DNA of 64,000 bases, taken from positions 1-64,000 of the forward strand of contig PBIL01000022.1 of the NCBI GenBank assembly GCA_002720475.1, read 5' to 3'. Source of the DNA: Roseovarius sp. Its GTDB lineage: Bacteria > Pseudomonadota > Alphaproteobacteria > Rhodobacterales > Rhodobacteraceae. The translations under genes and the position numbers were made by a program. The notes below the pieces were generated by a model, which saw only the letters and a program-made list of their open reading frames with translations, was not told the origin of the DNA and ran no database searches. Below are positions 43,824-52,777 of the stretch, piece by piece (position 1 is the stretch's first letter; each line of letters opens with the position of its first letter).

Positions 43824-44534
43824 CTACGCGGCAGGGTCCGCGGGGGCAAGAGGGCGCGCAGCCATGCCCATCTCCCAGAAGCCGACCTCAAGCCGCGTTG
43901 CGGTGGTGAAATGGCGGCACAGGCGCGCCCAGCCGGGGGTGGCCGCCGGGTCGGGGCCGAGGCGGCGGGCGATGGCCCCGTCCAGGAGCGCGCCCGCCGC
44001 GCGGCAGACCTGCTGATAGCCCGGCCCGCCATAGGTGGCGATCCAGTCGGCATAGGGGTGATCGGGGCGCAGCTCGGGCAAGAGCCGCGCGCCGATCTCG
44101 CCATATCCCAGGACGCAAGGGGCCAGAGCCGCGAGCAGGTCGAGAAAATCGCCCGAATGGCCCGCGTCGAGCACATAGCGCGTATAGGCGAGGTTGGCGG
44201 GGTGCTCTTCCGCCGCGAAGAGATCGGCCTCCGAAAGCCCGGCCTCGGCGCAGGTGCGCAGATGCAACGCAATTTCGTGATTGACGAGCGCCTCCACAGT
44301 GGCCGCGCAGGCGCGCATCTCCTCCAGCGTCTCGGCCTTGGTCACGCCCAGTGCCCAGGCGCGCGAGAAATGGATGAGGAAGATGTAGTCCTGCACGAGA
44401 TAGCCTAGGAACGCCTTGCGCGGCAGGCTGCCCGCGCGCAGGCCCTCGACGAAGGCATGGCGGGTATAGTCCTGCCAGACCTTGCCCGCCGCGTCGCGCA
44501 GGGCGGGGAAGGCGGTGCCGTAATCGCCTCTCAT
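43824..44534 (-). CDS. tenA: Aminopyrimidine aminohydrolase TenA
   Basis: A 236-aa helical-bundle enzyme that hydrolyses aminomethyl-pyrimidine from degraded thiamin back to HMP. YLVQDYIFLIHFSRAWALG is the substrate-pocket block. Cys140 in LAPCVLGYGEIG is the catalytic cysteine, and the conserved Glu is in GFWEMG. Last gene of the thi operon, overlapping thiY by ATGA. Together with ThiY it makes a salvage route for base-degraded thiamin. Confidence 0.9.
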   Translation of the reverse strand: MRGDYGTAFPALRDAAGKVWQDYTRHAFVEGLRAGSLPRKAFLGYLVQDYIFLIHFSRAWALGVTKAETLEEMRACAATVEALVNHEIALHLRTCAEAGLSEADLFAAEEHPANLAYTRYVLDAGHSGDFLDLLAALAPCVLGYGEIGARLLPELRPDHPYADWIATYGGPGYQQVCRAAGALLDGAIARRLGPDPAATPGWARLCRHFTTATRLEVGFWEMGMAARPLAPADPAA

Positions 44535-45463
44535 GGCGCGTTGATATCCGTGGCGAGGCCCGCGACCGGCGTCGGCTCGGCGATGAGGCCGCTTTCCAGC
44601 AGGAACGCCTCGAACCGGGCATAGCGCCCGTGGTCGAGCGCGGCGGGCCGCGTGGCAAAGCGCGGATAGGTGTCGGCCCAGGCCATCTCGTTGAGCCGGT
44701 CCTGCAACTCCTTCGAGGTGCCGGAAAAGATCTCCCACGCCTTTTCGGGATGGTTCATGATGTATTGCGTCGCGCGCTCGGTGGCGTGCAGGAAGCGGCG
44801 GATCACGTCCTTGTCCATCGTTTCGGGATTGGCCACGTAGATCAGTTCGTCATAGGCGGGCACGCCCTCTTCCTCGACAAAGAAGCAGCGCCCCGGCACG
44901 CCCTCGATCTCCATCTGGTTGAGCTCGAAATTGCGATAGGCCCCGATCACCGCGTCCACCTGCCCGGCCATGAGCGCGGGCGAAAGCGACCAGTTGACAT
45001 TGACCAGGTCCACCTCCGAAAGCGCGATGCCGTGCTGCCCGAGAATGGCCGAAAGCAGCGCCTCCTCCACACCGGCCACGGAGAAGCCGATCTTGCGGCC
45101 ACGCAGATCCGCGGTGGAGGCGACGGGGCCGTCCTTCAGCACCAGCAGGCAGTTGAGCGGCGTGGCGATGAGCGTGCCGACACGGATCAGAGGCAGCCCC
45201 TCCTCGACCTGCAGGTGAAGCTGCGGCTGGTAGGCAATCGCCAGGTCCGCGCGCCCGGCGGCCACCATCTTGGGCGGGTCGGAGGGATCGGCCGGGGCCA
45301 CCACCTCGACCTCGAGCCCGGCCTCCTCGAAATAGCCCAGCTCCTCGGCCAGGATGACGGGGCCGTGATCGGGGTTCACGAACCAGTCGAGGATGAGCGT
45401 CATGCGGTCCTGCGCGCTGGCCGGGGCGGCCAGAAGCGCAAGGACGAGGGGCAGATATTTCAT
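44531..45463 (-). CDS. thiY: Pyrimidine-precursor ABC transporter binding protein ThiY
   Basis: A 310-aa periplasmic NMT1-type binding protein. The signal peptide [14 protein letters not shown] is followed by [20 protein letters not shown], typical of ThiY/NMT1. It should capture N-formyl-aminomethyl-pyrimidine or HMP. The permease and ATPase (ThiX, ThiZ) that normally accompany it are not in the operon or window. It overlaps both thiF and tenA by 4 nt. Confidence 0.88.
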   Translation of the reverse strand: MKYLPLVLALLAAPASAQDRMTLILDWFVNPDHGPVILAEELGYFEEAGLEVEVVAPADPSDPPKMVAAGRADLAIAYQPQLHLQVEEGLPLIRVGTLIATPLNCLLVLKDGPVASTADLRGRKIGFSVAGVEEALLSAILGQHGIALSEVDLVNVNWSLSPALMAGQVDAVIGAYRNFELNQMEIEGVPGRCFFVEEEGVPAYDELIYVANPETMDKDVIRRFLHATERATQYIMNHPEKAWEIFSGTSKELQDRLNEMAWADTYPRFATRPAALDHGRYARFEAFLLESGLIAEPTPVAGLATDINAP

Positions 45464-46431
45464 GGGGTCGTCTCCTCTTGGTCGTCGCCGAGGGCGATCA
45501 GGGCAATCTTTCCGGGCCAGTGCGCGGCAAGGCGCGCGCCCGCCTGCCAGGCCCGCAGCGCCGAGCGGCAGGCCAGCACGGCGCGCGGGGCCGCGGGGCG
45601 CAGGGTGTCGAACTCGGGCAGGGCATGACGGGCGGCGCGGGGCAGGGCGGGGCCCGGCTCGCCCTCGCCGCGCAGGTCGGCGAGCCAGTCATCGGGGGTG
45701 ATATCCTCGGGCGCGATGAAGCCGAAGCCGCCAGCCGGCTCCGGCGCACCGTCGAAGCGGAAGCCGCCGAAACGGTGGCCAAGGGCCTCGAAGCTGACCA
45801 GCTGGCCGAGCGGCGAGGGCGCGAGCCCCGCCAGAACGGCCAGTGCCATCTGCGCCTGAAGCGCGCCCAGGATGCCCACCGTCGGCCCGAGCACGCCATC
45901 CTCGGCGCAGTTGCCGGCCCGGTCGGGCAGGTCGGGAAAGACCGCGCGAAGGCTTGGCGCGCCGCCGCAGAATCCGCCGCAATAGCCCGAGGTGCCGACC
46001 ACCGAGGCGCTGATGAACGGCGTGCCCGCCGCAAGGCAGGTATCCGACAGGATATAGCTCGCCGCGAAACTGTCGGCGCAGTCGAGCACCAGATCGGCGG
46101 CGGCGACCTGCCGGGCGGCATTGCGCGGGGTGAGCGGCGCGGCCACGGGCGCGATGCTGCATTCGGGGTTGAGCGCGGCCATCTGCGCGGCGGCGGCCTC
46201 GGGCTTGGGGCGGCCCAGATCAGCCATGCGAAAGAGCGTCTGGCGGTGCAGGTTGCTCGGGGCAACCCGGTCGCCATCCATCAGCGTGATCCGCCCCACA
46301 CCCGCGCCCACGAGGTATTGCAGCACCGGCGCGGCCAGCCCGCCCGCCCCCGCCACCAGCACATGCGCCGAGGCAAGCCGCGCCTGACCTTGCGCCCCCA
46401 AAAGCGCGGCCTGACGGGCATAGCGGTTCAC
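45460..46431 (-). CDS. thiF: HesA/MoeB/ThiF-family sulfur-carrier adenylyltransferase
   Basis: A 323-aa E1-like enzyme. The start is a GTG at 46431 whose last bases overlap the thiE stop (GTGA); no ATG fits. [14 protein letters not shown], the ATP site [36 protein letters not shown], and the [10 protein letters not shown] motif with the conserved cysteine are present. The C-terminal extension of about 90 residues resembles a degenerate rhodanese-like tail ([10 protein letters not shown]). It should adenylate ThiS for sulfur loading. Confidence 0.88.
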   Translation of the reverse strand: MNRYARQAALLGAQGQARLASAHVLVAGAGGLAAPVLQYLVGAGVGRITLMDGDRVAPSNLHRQTLFRMADLGRPKPEAAAAQMAALNPECSIAPVAAPLTPRNAARQVAAADLVLDCADSFAASYILSDTCLAAGTPFISASVVGTSGYCGGFCGGAPSLRAVFPDLPDRAGNCAEDGVLGPTVGILGALQAQMALAVLAGLAPSPLGQLVSFEALGHRFGGFRFDGAPEPAGGFGFIAPEDITPDDWLADLRGEGEPGPALPRAARHALPEFDTLRPAAPRAVLACRSALRAWQAGARLAAHWPGKIALIALGDDQEETTP

Positions 46432-47024
46432 GAGGTCGCCTCCAGCCAGTGCCGCACCCGCGCCTCGGGGTCTGCGTTCAGCGTGATGTCCGTCACCGCC
46501 GAGACGATATCGGCACCTGCGTCGAACGCGCCCTGCGCCCGCTCCACCGTCATGCCGCCGATGGCGACGAGGGGGGTGTCCCCGATCAGCCGCTTCCATT
46601 CGCTGAGCCTGTCCAGCCCCTGCTCGTGCCATTTCATCTTCTTGAGGAGGGTCGGATAGACCGGTCCGAGCGCCACGTAATCGGGCCCATGCGCCAGCGC
46701 GCGGTCAAGCTCGGCATGGTCATGGGTGCTGAGGCCGATCTTGATCCCGGCGCGGCGGATGGCGGGAATGTCGGCCGTGTCGAGATCCTCCTGCCCCAGA
46801 TGCATCCAGTCGCAGCCCAGGTCGATCGCCGCCTGCCAGTGATCGTTGACCACCAGCACTGCGCCATGAGCGCGGGCCAGATCGCGCGCCGCCGCGATTT
46901 CGGTCAGCAGCGCGCGGCCCGTCAGATCCTTGATGCGCACCTGCACGAGCCGCACGCCCAGGGGCAGCATCCGGCGCAGCCAGTCCGCGCGCTCGAAGAT
47001 CGGGTAGAAGCGCGGCAGGTTCAC
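46428..47024 (-). CDS. thiE: Thiamine phosphate synthase ThiE
   Basis: A 198-aa TIM-barrel enzyme coupling HMP-PP with thiazole phosphate. [18 protein letters not shown] carries the diphosphate-site lysine region, [23 protein letters not shown] is the core, and [14 protein letters not shown], with [12 protein letters not shown], follow. It overlaps thiG and thiF by 4 nt each. The family's last block is IGGMTVERA. Confidence 0.92.
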   Translation of the reverse strand: MNLPRFYPIFERADWLRRMLPLGVRLVQVRIKDLTGRALLTEIAAARDLARAHGAVLVVNDHWQAAIDLGCDWMHLGQEDLDTADIPAIRRAGIKIGLSTHDHAELDRALAHGPDYVALGPVYPTLLKKMKWHEQGLDRLSEWKRLIGDTPLVAIGGMTVERAQGAFDAGADIVSAVTDITLNADPEARVRHWLEATS

Positions 47025-47791
47025 AGCACGGCCTTTCCGAAGACGGGCGTCGAGGGGGCGGCCATGTCGCGCGGCTCCATCGGGTCGGCCTCGAACCCCA
47101 GCCGCCCCGCCTCGAGCGCGCGCGCGAAGCCCTCGGCCATCGCCGCCGGATCGCCCGCACGGGCCACCGCCGTGTTCAGGAGCACTGCGTCATAGCCCAG
47201 CTCCATCGCCTGCGCGGCCTGCGACGGCAGTCCGAGGCCCGCGTCGATCACCAGCGGCAGATCGGGGAAATGCGCGCGCAAACTGCGCAGACCGTAGATA
47301 TTGTTGAGCCCGAGCCCCGTGCCGATGGGCGCGCCCCAGGGCATCAGCACCCGGCACCCGGCCTCGATGAGCCGCTCGCACAGCACCAGATCCTCGGTGC
47401 AATAGGGGAAGACCGCGAACCCCTCGTCGGTCAGGATGCGCGCGGCCTCGACAAGGCCGAAGGGATCGGGCTGGAGCGTGTCGGCATTTCCGATCACCTC
47501 CAGCTTGATCCAGTTGGTATCGAAAAGTTCGCGCGCCATCTGCGCCGTGGTCACCGCCTCGCGCACCGAATGGCAGCCGGCGGTGTTGGGCAGGACATGC
47601 ACGCCCAACTCCCGGATCATGTCCCAGAAGGCCTGCCCCGCGCGCTCGCCCCCCGCCTCTCGGCGCAGCGAGACGGTGGCGACGCCCGCGCCGGAACGGC
47701 GGAACGCCTGCGCCAGGATCGCGGGCGAGGGGTATTGCGCGGTGCCCAGCATCAGCCGCGAGGTGACTTCGGTCTCGTAGAAAACCGGCAT
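47021..47791 (-). CDS. thiG: Thiazole synthase ThiG
   Basis: A 256-aa barrel enzyme that makes the thiazole phosphate from deoxyxylulose phosphate, dehydroglycine and ThiS-thiocarboxylate. [12 protein letters not shown] is the N-terminal block, Lys96 in [10 protein letters not shown] forms the imine with the sugar, and [15 protein letters not shown] and [19 protein letters not shown] are the conserved late blocks. One nucleotide separates it from thiS. Confidence 0.95.
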   Translation of the reverse strand: MPVFYETEVTSRLMLGTAQYPSPAILAQAFRRSGAGVATVSLRREAGGERAGQAFWDMIRELGVHVLPNTAGCHSVREAVTTAQMARELFDTNWIKLEVIGNADTLQPDPFGLVEAARILTDEGFAVFPYCTEDLVLCERLIEAGCRVLMPWGAPIGTGLGLNNIYGLRSLRAHFPDLPLVIDAGLGLPSQAAQAMELGYDAVLLNTAVARAGDPAAMAEGFARALEAGRLGFEADPMEPRDMAAPSTPVFGKAVL

Positions 47792-47792
47792 T

Positions 47793-47990
47793 TCAGCCTC
47801 CCTGCCGTGGCGCGACGATCTCGACGCGGTCGCCGTCCCTGAGCGGCGTCGCGGCGCGCTGCGCGGCGGGCACGAAGCCTTCGTTCACCGCCGTCGCCAC
47901 CTTGGCCCCGCCATGGCCAAGCTCTTCGAGCAGCGCGGCGAGCGTGGCTGCGCCCGTCTCTCGCGGGGTGCCGTTAACCGTGATCTTCAT
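47793..47990 (-). CDS. thiS: Sulfur carrier protein ThiS
   Basis: A 65-aa ubiquitin-like carrier starting [11 protein letters not shown] and ending in the required GG. ThiF adenylates that C-terminal glycine and it then carries sulfur to ThiG. The ATG at 47990 lies inside the last codons of thiO (17-nt overlap), so translation is coupled. Confidence 0.93.
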   Translation of the reverse strand: MKITVNGTPRETGAATLAALLEELGHGGAKVATAVNEGFVPAAQRAATPLRDGDRVEIVAPRQGG

Positions 47991-48960
47991 GGGCAAGCTC
48001 CGGAGTTGCGGTCTCTCCCGTCACCATCGCCGCGGTCATCCGCGCCAGCGCGGGCGACAGAAGGAATCCGTGCCGAAAGAGGCCGTTGACATGGATGACG
48101 CGCCCCTTGCGGGTGAGGCGCGGCAGGTTGTCGGGAAAGGCCGGGCGCGCATCGGCCCCGATCTCCAGCACCTCGGCCTCGCCGAAGGCGGGGTGGAGCG
48201 CATAGGCCGCCGAAAGCAGCTCCATCACCGAGCGTGCCGAGGCGCGGCCGCGCTCGCCGCTTTCGATCTGTGTCGCGCCCAGCATGAAGACCCCATCGCC
48301 GCGCGGCACGATGTAGAGCGGAAAGCGCGGATGCAGCAGGCGGACGGGCCGGGAGAGGCGCATATCCGCCGAACGCAGCACCACCATCTCGCCCTTGACG
48401 CCGCGCAGCTCGGGCAGGCTGTCCCGCGCCGCGAGGCCCCGGCAGTCGATCACCGGGCCATCGGGGGCCGCACCGGTCTGCTCGAAACGCGCGCCTGCCT
48501 CCTCCAGCCGCCTGCGCAGGTGCAGAAGGGCGGCGCGCGGGTCGATATGCGCCTCCGTCTCGAAGAAGAGCGCGCGGTCATGACGCTCGGCCAGATGCGG
48601 CTCCAATGCGGCCAGTTCCGCGCCCGTGACCGGCCGGTGTCCCTTGGTGCGCCTCGCGAAAAGGTCAAGCTCGCGCCGGTCGCGCTGCAGGGTCACGACG
48701 AGCGATCCCCGCCGGATCACCGCGACCCCCTGCGCCGCCCACCAGTCGGCGGCCTCCTGCCCCAGCCGCACCACGGGCTCCTCGGCGGAAAACCCCTCGC
48801 AGAAGGGCGCGAGCATCCCGCCCGCCCACCAGGAGCAGCCATGCGCGCCGGGGCCGGGCGCGGGATCGCTCAGCGTCACGGCGACGCCGCGCGCCGCGAG
48901 TTCGGTGGCAACGCACAGCCCCACCACGCCCGCGCCCCGGATCGTGACGGCCTCGGTCAT
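47974..48960 (-). CDS. thiO: Glycine oxidase ThiO
   Basis: A 328-aa FAD-dependent DAO-type amine oxidase that makes the dehydroglycine (iminoacetate) for thiazole formation, the oxygen-using route instead of ThiH. FAD motif RGAGVVGLCVATEL is at the N-terminus. WWAGGMLAPFCEG and the C-terminal HVNGLFRHGFLLSPA are family features. It overlaps thiD by ATGA and thiS by 17 nt. Confidence 0.92.
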   Translation of the reverse strand: MTEAVTIRGAGVVGLCVATELAARGVAVTLSDPAPGPGAHGCSWWAGGMLAPFCEGFSAEEPVVRLGQEAADWWAAQGVAVIRRGSLVVTLQRDRRELDLFARRTKGHRPVTGAELAALEPHLAERHDRALFFETEAHIDPRAALLHLRRRLEEAGARFEQTGAAPDGPVIDCRGLAARDSLPELRGVKGEMVVLRSADMRLSRPVRLLHPRFPLYIVPRGDGVFMLGATQIESGERGRASARSVMELLSAAYALHPAFGEAEVLEIGADARPAFPDNLPRLTRKGRVIHVNGLFRHGFLLSPALARMTAAMVTGETATPELAHEDHG

Positions 48961-49751
48961 GGCCAGACCTCGTGGAAGTGATGCACCGGGCCGTGACCAT
49001 GGCCGATGGCGAGCCGGTCGGCGGCGCGGATCGCGGCGTGAAGCCAGCCATGGGCGCGGGTGACGGCCTCGGGCAGGGCCAGCCCCTGCGCGAGCCCCGC
49101 CGCGATGGCCGAGGCATAGCTGCACCCGGTGCCATGGGTGTTGCGCGTGGACAGGCGCGGCGCGTCGAGGCGGTGCATCCCTTCGGCGATCAGCCAGTCG
49201 GTGCAGCTCTCGCCCGTCGCGTGCCCGCCCTTCATCAGCACCGCCCGCGCGCCCAGTTCGCGCAGCCGCGCGCCCTGCGCCTGCATGTCGGCATCGCTCG
49301 CGGCCTCGGGCAGGCCGAGAAGCGCGGCCGCCTCTGGCAGGTTGGGCGTGAGAAGATCGGCGCGCGGCAGGAGATGCGTGACGAGCGCCGCGCGCGCCGC
49401 CTCGGGCAGAAGCCGCGCGCCGGACTTGGCCACCATGACGGGATCGAGCACCACCGGGCCGTCATAGCCCGCAAGCGCGCCCGCCACGGTCTCGATGAGC
49501 GTGGCATCGCCCAGCATCCCGATCTTGACGGCATCGACGCGGATATCGTCCAGAACGGCGGCGATCTGGGCCGCGACCATCCGGGACGGGATCGCGTGGA
49601 CGGCGGTCACGGCCCGCGTGTTCTGTGCGGTGACGGCAGTGATCACGCTCGCGCCATAGACGCCGAGCGCCGAGAAGGTCTTGAGATCGGCCTGGACACC
49701 CGCCCCGCCGCCGCTGTCGGAGCCTGCGATTGTCAGTGCTGTCGCCGCCAT
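48957..49751 (-). CDS. thiD: HMP kinase / HMP-phosphate kinase ThiD
   Basis: A 264-aa ribokinase-fold enzyme giving HMP-PP. LTIAGSDSGGGAGVQADLKTF is the universal start, and VLDPVMVAKSG and the NTHGTGCSYASAIAAGLA anion hole follow. It is the first gene of the operon, under the TPP riboswitch at 49809-49893. The ATG at 49751 has GGGAG at good distance, and that site is part of the 49759-49776 hairpin. Confidence 0.95.
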   Translation of the reverse strand: MAATALTIAGSDSGGGAGVQADLKTFSALGVYGASVITAVTAQNTRAVTAVHAIPSRMVAAQIAAVLDDIRVDAVKIGMLGDATLIETVAGALAGYDGPVVLDPVMVAKSGARLLPEAARAALVTHLLPRADLLTPNLPEAAALLGLPEAASDADMQAQGARLRELGARAVLMKGGHATGESCTDWLIAEGMHRLDAPRLSTRNTHGTGCSYASAIAAGLAQGLALPEAVTRAHGWLHAAIRAADRLAIGHGHGPVHHFHEVWP

Positions 49752-49758
49752 GGACCAC

Positions 49759-49776
49759 TCCCTTCGGATAGAGGGA
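49759..49776 (-). promoter_or_regulatory. Hairpin that sequesters the thiD ribosome-binding site
   Basis: On the minus strand TCCCT and AGGGA pair (5 bp, 8-nt loop); the second arm is part of GAAGGGAG, the thiD Shine-Dalgarno sequence. Between this and the riboswitch lies about 30 nt that could switch pairing with the aptamer. The layout fits translational control of thiD by TPP. The pairing is by eye and unproven. Confidence 0.55.
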
Positions 49777-49808
49777 CCGGATGAGGGGCGCGCGAGGGCG
49801 TGCTGGTC

Positions 49809-49893
49809 TCCGTTCCCTACGCCGGTATCAGCCGGATCAGGTTCGATGGGTTGGCGCGCGGCCTCTCAGCCCCTTGCGGGGCACCCCAACGGA
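49809..49893 (-). promoter_or_regulatory. TPP riboswitch (THI element)
   Basis: The minus strand has the diagnostic conserved stretches GGGGCTGAGAG, then ACCTGATCCGG, TGATACCGGCGTAGGGAA. P1 closes as TCCGTT (49893-49888) with AACGGA (49814-49809). The 85-nt element sits 58 nt ahead of thiD, as expected for a TPP-sensing leader, and should turn the operon off when thiamin pyrophosphate is plentiful. Confidence 0.97.
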
Positions 49894-49902
49894 TGTCTTT
49901 CA

Positions 49903-49931
49903 GATGTAGCAGCGGCCCCGGCCCCCTTCAA
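49903..49931 (-). promoter_or_regulatory. Promoter of the thi operon
   Basis: On the minus strand TTGAAG (49931-49926), a 17-nt spacer, and TACATC (49908-49903) precede the riboswitch. A start 5-8 nt downstream of the -10 falls right at the 5' side of P1 (49893), so the transcript would begin with the aptamer. Both hexamers share four of six bases with consensus. Confidence 0.6.
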
Positions 49932-49988
49932 GGGGCAATGCGGAACAGGATATGTTGCAAACCGCCCGGCCCGCGCCCCGCCCGCACG

Positions 49989-50873
49989 TCAGGATGGGGC
50001 ATGAGCCCCGGAATAGCCCTTGCGGGTCCGGTCACGCCCGCCTGCGCCGGCTGAGCGCGGGGGGCAGCCGCGCTGGCGCAGGCCCTCGGGGTCGAAGGGC
50101 GGGCGCTCGAGCACGCGCGCGCCATGCGGACGGCCCAGCAGCCAGACCTCGAGCGCCGTGCCGGGTTGGGCGAGACCGGCCTTGAGATAGGCCAGCGCCA
50201 GAGAGCGGCCCACCGTGTGGCCGTAGCCGCCGGAACTCACCTGGCCCGCGGGCGTGCCGTCGGGCAGGAAGATCGGCTCGCCGCCCGAGGCGTCGGCCTC
50301 GACCGTGTCGATTTCGAGCAGCACCATGCGTTCGCGGGCCGGGTGTCCGGCGATGGCGCGCCAGCCGTCGTGATTGAGAAAATCCTTGTCTGCGCGGATG
50401 AGCCCCGCCAGCCCGCATTCCTGCGGCCAGTATTCCGGCGAATAGTCGCGCCCCCAGCTGCCATAGCCCTTCTCGAGCCGCAGCGACATCAGCGCGCGGC
50501 TGCCCACGGGGCCCGCGCCGAGCGGTTTGCCCGCCTCCAGAAGCGCGGCGTAAAGCCGGGTCTGATCGGGTTCGGCAACATGAAGCTCCCATTCCAGATC
50601 GCCGGTGAAGCTCACGCGCAGCGCCACCGCCTCGACCCCGGCCAGGCGCGCGACATTGCCGGGCGTCGCCGTCGGCAGGACGGCGGCCAGGACCTCGGGC
50701 GGGGCGGTGTTGATGTTGAGGGCCGTGCCGGGCGGGAGCGCCGCGACAAGGGGCGCGAGGCGGGCATAATCCGCCTCGGTCATGCCGCGCACGAGCCGCA
50801 GCGATTCGATCCGGTCGATCGCCCCCGTCCCGACCGTGACCGGCACCGGCCGGTCGGCATAATCGGCGGGGCG
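49989..50873 (-). pseudogene. Chimeric ORF: GspK fragment joined to aminomethyltransferase fragment
   Basis: One open minus-strand frame holds two unrelated partial proteins. About 50873-50673 reads RIESLRLVRGMTEADYARL and LNINTAPPEVLAAVLP, the C-terminal part of type II secretion pseudopilin GspK. About 50648-50076 reads LRVSFTGDLEWELHV, LRLEKGYGSWGRD and ECGLAGLIRADKDFL, the C-terminal GCV_T-type domain of dimethylglycine/sarcosine-dehydrogenase-like proteins. Each lacks its own N-terminus, and no start with ribosome site is evident. The frame continues to 51005 without meaning. Probably a recombination scar. Confidence 0.75.
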
Positions 50874-50939
50874 CACCGGCCCGCGCGGCTGCACGACTCC
50901 CGCGATCTCGGGGCCGAGCGCGACCGGCAGAGGGGCGCG

Positions 50940-51236
50940 CTGGCCGACGGGCTGATCGGCGCGGGGGCGGGGGCGGGTGCATTTCTGGCGATCCGCTGGA
51001 TCCATGCGGCCCTGCGCGGGCGCGAGGGGCTGGGTCTGGGCGATGTGAAGCGCATGGCCGGGATCGGCGCGGCGCTCGGCTGGGCGGCGCTGCCGCTCGT
51101 CGCGCTTATGGCCGCGCTCGCGGCTCTGGCGGTGGCCGGTCCGGGAAAAACGGCCCTGACTGCCGAGACCGAGATTCCCTTCGGTGCCTGCCTGGCCGCC
51201 TCGGCGGCCCTTCTCTGGATGGCGGCGGCCGCCTGA
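50940..51236 (+). pseudogene. Prepilin peptidase (GspO/PilD) C-terminal fragment
   Basis: The plus-strand stretch reads ALRGREGLGLGDVKRMAG, AALGWAALPLVALMAAL and ETEIPFGACLAASAALLW, then stops. This is the last third of an A24 prepilin peptidase, containing the second catalytic Asp (GLGDVK) and the final membrane helices. The N-terminal zinc part and first Asp are absent, so it is inactive. It faces away from the GspK fragment, and both suggest that a type II secretion cluster once stood nearby. Confidence 0.75.
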
Positions 51237-51245
51237 CGCGGCCGT

Positions 51246-51851
51246 TCAACCCTTGCCATTCTCCGGCGGTGCGTGATCGCGGAAGAGCCGGCCCTGCGTC
51301 ATGAAGAAGACGAAGATCGCCGCCGTCAGGCCGAAGGTCTTGAAATACACCCAGACCTCCTCGGTCTGTGTGCGCCAGATCGCCTCGTTGAGCAGCGCGA
51401 GCCCGAAGAAGAACAGCATCAGCCGCCGCGTGAGGATCATCCAGCCCCGATGGGTAAGCGGCATGACCCCCTCCATCACGACCTCGAGCCAGGACTGCCC
51501 GCGCATGAGGCCGATCCCCAGCACGCCCCCGAAGAGCAGGTAGATCAGCGTGGGCTTCATCTTGAAGAAGCGCGGATCGTTGAACCAGACCGAGAGCCCG
51601 CCGAAAACCACGATGAGGACCGCCGTCACCACCTGCATCCGGCTCAGATGCCCGGTCAGACGCCACAGCAGCCCCATTGCCAGAAGAAACACGGGAATGA
51701 ACCCGGCGGTCACGACGATGAAGCCCGCATATTCGGTGCCGCCGATCTCGAACGTGCGGTCCTTGAGCCAGAGATAGGCCGCGAAGAACGCGAGGATGGG
51801 GCCGAATTCCAGCGCCGGTTTCATCCATTTCGGGGCAGGGGTCTCGGTCAT
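51246..51851 (-). CDS. yciB: Inner membrane septation protein YciB (IspZ family)
   Basis: A 201-aa membrane protein with five or six helices. MKPALEFGPILAFFAAYLWL is the standard start, then KMKPTLIYLLFGGVLGIGL, GWMILTRRLMLFFFGLALLNEA and VWVYFKTFGLTAAIFVFF. Associated with division-septum and envelope maintenance. The start at 51851 is preferred over 51881, which would intrude into the neighbouring gene. It follows the transporter gene by 13 nt. Confidence 0.9.
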   Translation of the reverse strand: MTETPAPKWMKPALEFGPILAFFAAYLWLKDRTFEIGGTEYAGFIVVTAGFIPVFLLAMGLLWRLTGHLSRMQVVTAVLIVVFGGLSVWFNDPRFFKMKPTLIYLLFGGVLGIGLMRGQSWLEVVMEGVMPLTHRGWMILTRRLMLFFFGLALLNEAIWRTQTEEVWVYFKTFGLTAAIFVFFMTQGRLFRDHAPPENGKG

Positions 51852-51864
51852 GCGATGTCCTTTC

Positions 51865-52767
51865 TCAGCCGCCGAACTCAACTATCACCGCGCCGCCCGC
51901 GATCAACCCCATCAGCGCGATGCGGCGCGGCCCCACGGTCTCCCTCAGCACCAGCCAGCCGATGAGCGCGGCGAAGACGGTCGAGGTCTCGCGCAGCACC
52001 GCCGCCTCGCCCACCTTGTCGAGCCGCGTGGCCAGCATGATCGAGCCGAAGGAGAAGAACGCCACCAGCCCGCCCGAGATGCCGCGCAGCGCCAGGGGGC
52101 CAATCGCGGGCCGCGCGACCATGTTGCGCCAGCGCAGACCTGTAATCGGCAGGATGCTCATCCCGTCGAGGAAAAAGAACCACGCCAGAAAGGTGAAGGG
52201 ATCGGCGGTGGCGCGGATGCCATAGGCGTCATAGGTGGTATAGAGCGCCACGAAAAGCCCCGTCGCCACGGCAAGGCCGAGCGCCAGCGGCATGGTTTCG
52301 CGCTCCAGCGTCAGCGTGCGCAGGTTGTAGACCGCAAGCCCGTAGATGCCGCAGAGCAGGACCGCCACCCCCGCCCATTGCCGCGGCGTGAACAGCTCAC
52401 CGAAAATCAGCCACGCCCCGATCACCGTGAAGAGCGGCCCGGTGCCGCGCACCACCGGGTAGACGACCGTATAGGCGCCCTTGGAATAGGCCATGGCCTG
52501 CAAGACCTTGTAGCCGATATGGATGACGACGGCCCCGGCGAAGATCGGCCACATATGCGCCTCGGGCCAGGGCACGACGAATAGCGCGAAGGGGGCCGCC
52601 ATGAGGCAGTAACTGAGGTCGATCGCCCCCCGGCTCAGCCAGGGATCGTGCTGCCCCTTCTGCAACGCGCCGAAGACCGCGTGCAGGAATGCCGCCAGGA
52701 GCGCCAGCGCCATGGCAAGGTGGCGGCCCGCCTCGGTGCCCTCCAGTGAGATAAGCCAGTCGCTCAT
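51865..52767 (-). CDS. DMT-superfamily transporter (EamA family)
   Basis: A 300-aa membrane protein with about ten helices in two EamA-like halves. PWPEAHMWPIFAGAVVIHIGYK and YPVVRGTGPLFTVIGAWLIFGE are in the first half; TSTVFAALIGWLVLRETVGPRRI, in the second, is the usual EamA ending. Substrate unknown. It starts 10 nt after the ftsY stop, so ftsY, this gene and yciB are likely one operon. Confidence 0.88.
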   Translation of the reverse strand: MSDWLISLEGTEAGRHLAMALALLAAFLHAVFGALQKGQHDPWLSRGAIDLSYCLMAAPFALFVVPWPEAHMWPIFAGAVVIHIGYKVLQAMAYSKGAYTVVYPVVRGTGPLFTVIGAWLIFGELFTPRQWAGVAVLLCGIYGLAVYNLRTLTLERETMPLALGLAVATGLFVALYTTYDAYGIRATADPFTFLAWFFFLDGMSILPITGLRWRNMVARPAIGPLALRGISGGLVAFFSFGSIMLATRLDKVGEAAVLRETSTVFAALIGWLVLRETVGPRRIALMGLIAGGAVIVEFGG

Positions 52768-52777
52768 CCGGCGCGGG

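Noticed and set aside
50124..50939. Plus-strand open frame upstream of the prepilin peptidase piece
   Set aside because: It is antisense to the chimeric GspK/aminomethyltransferase frame and has no family likeness; only the last 98 codons match a peptidase.
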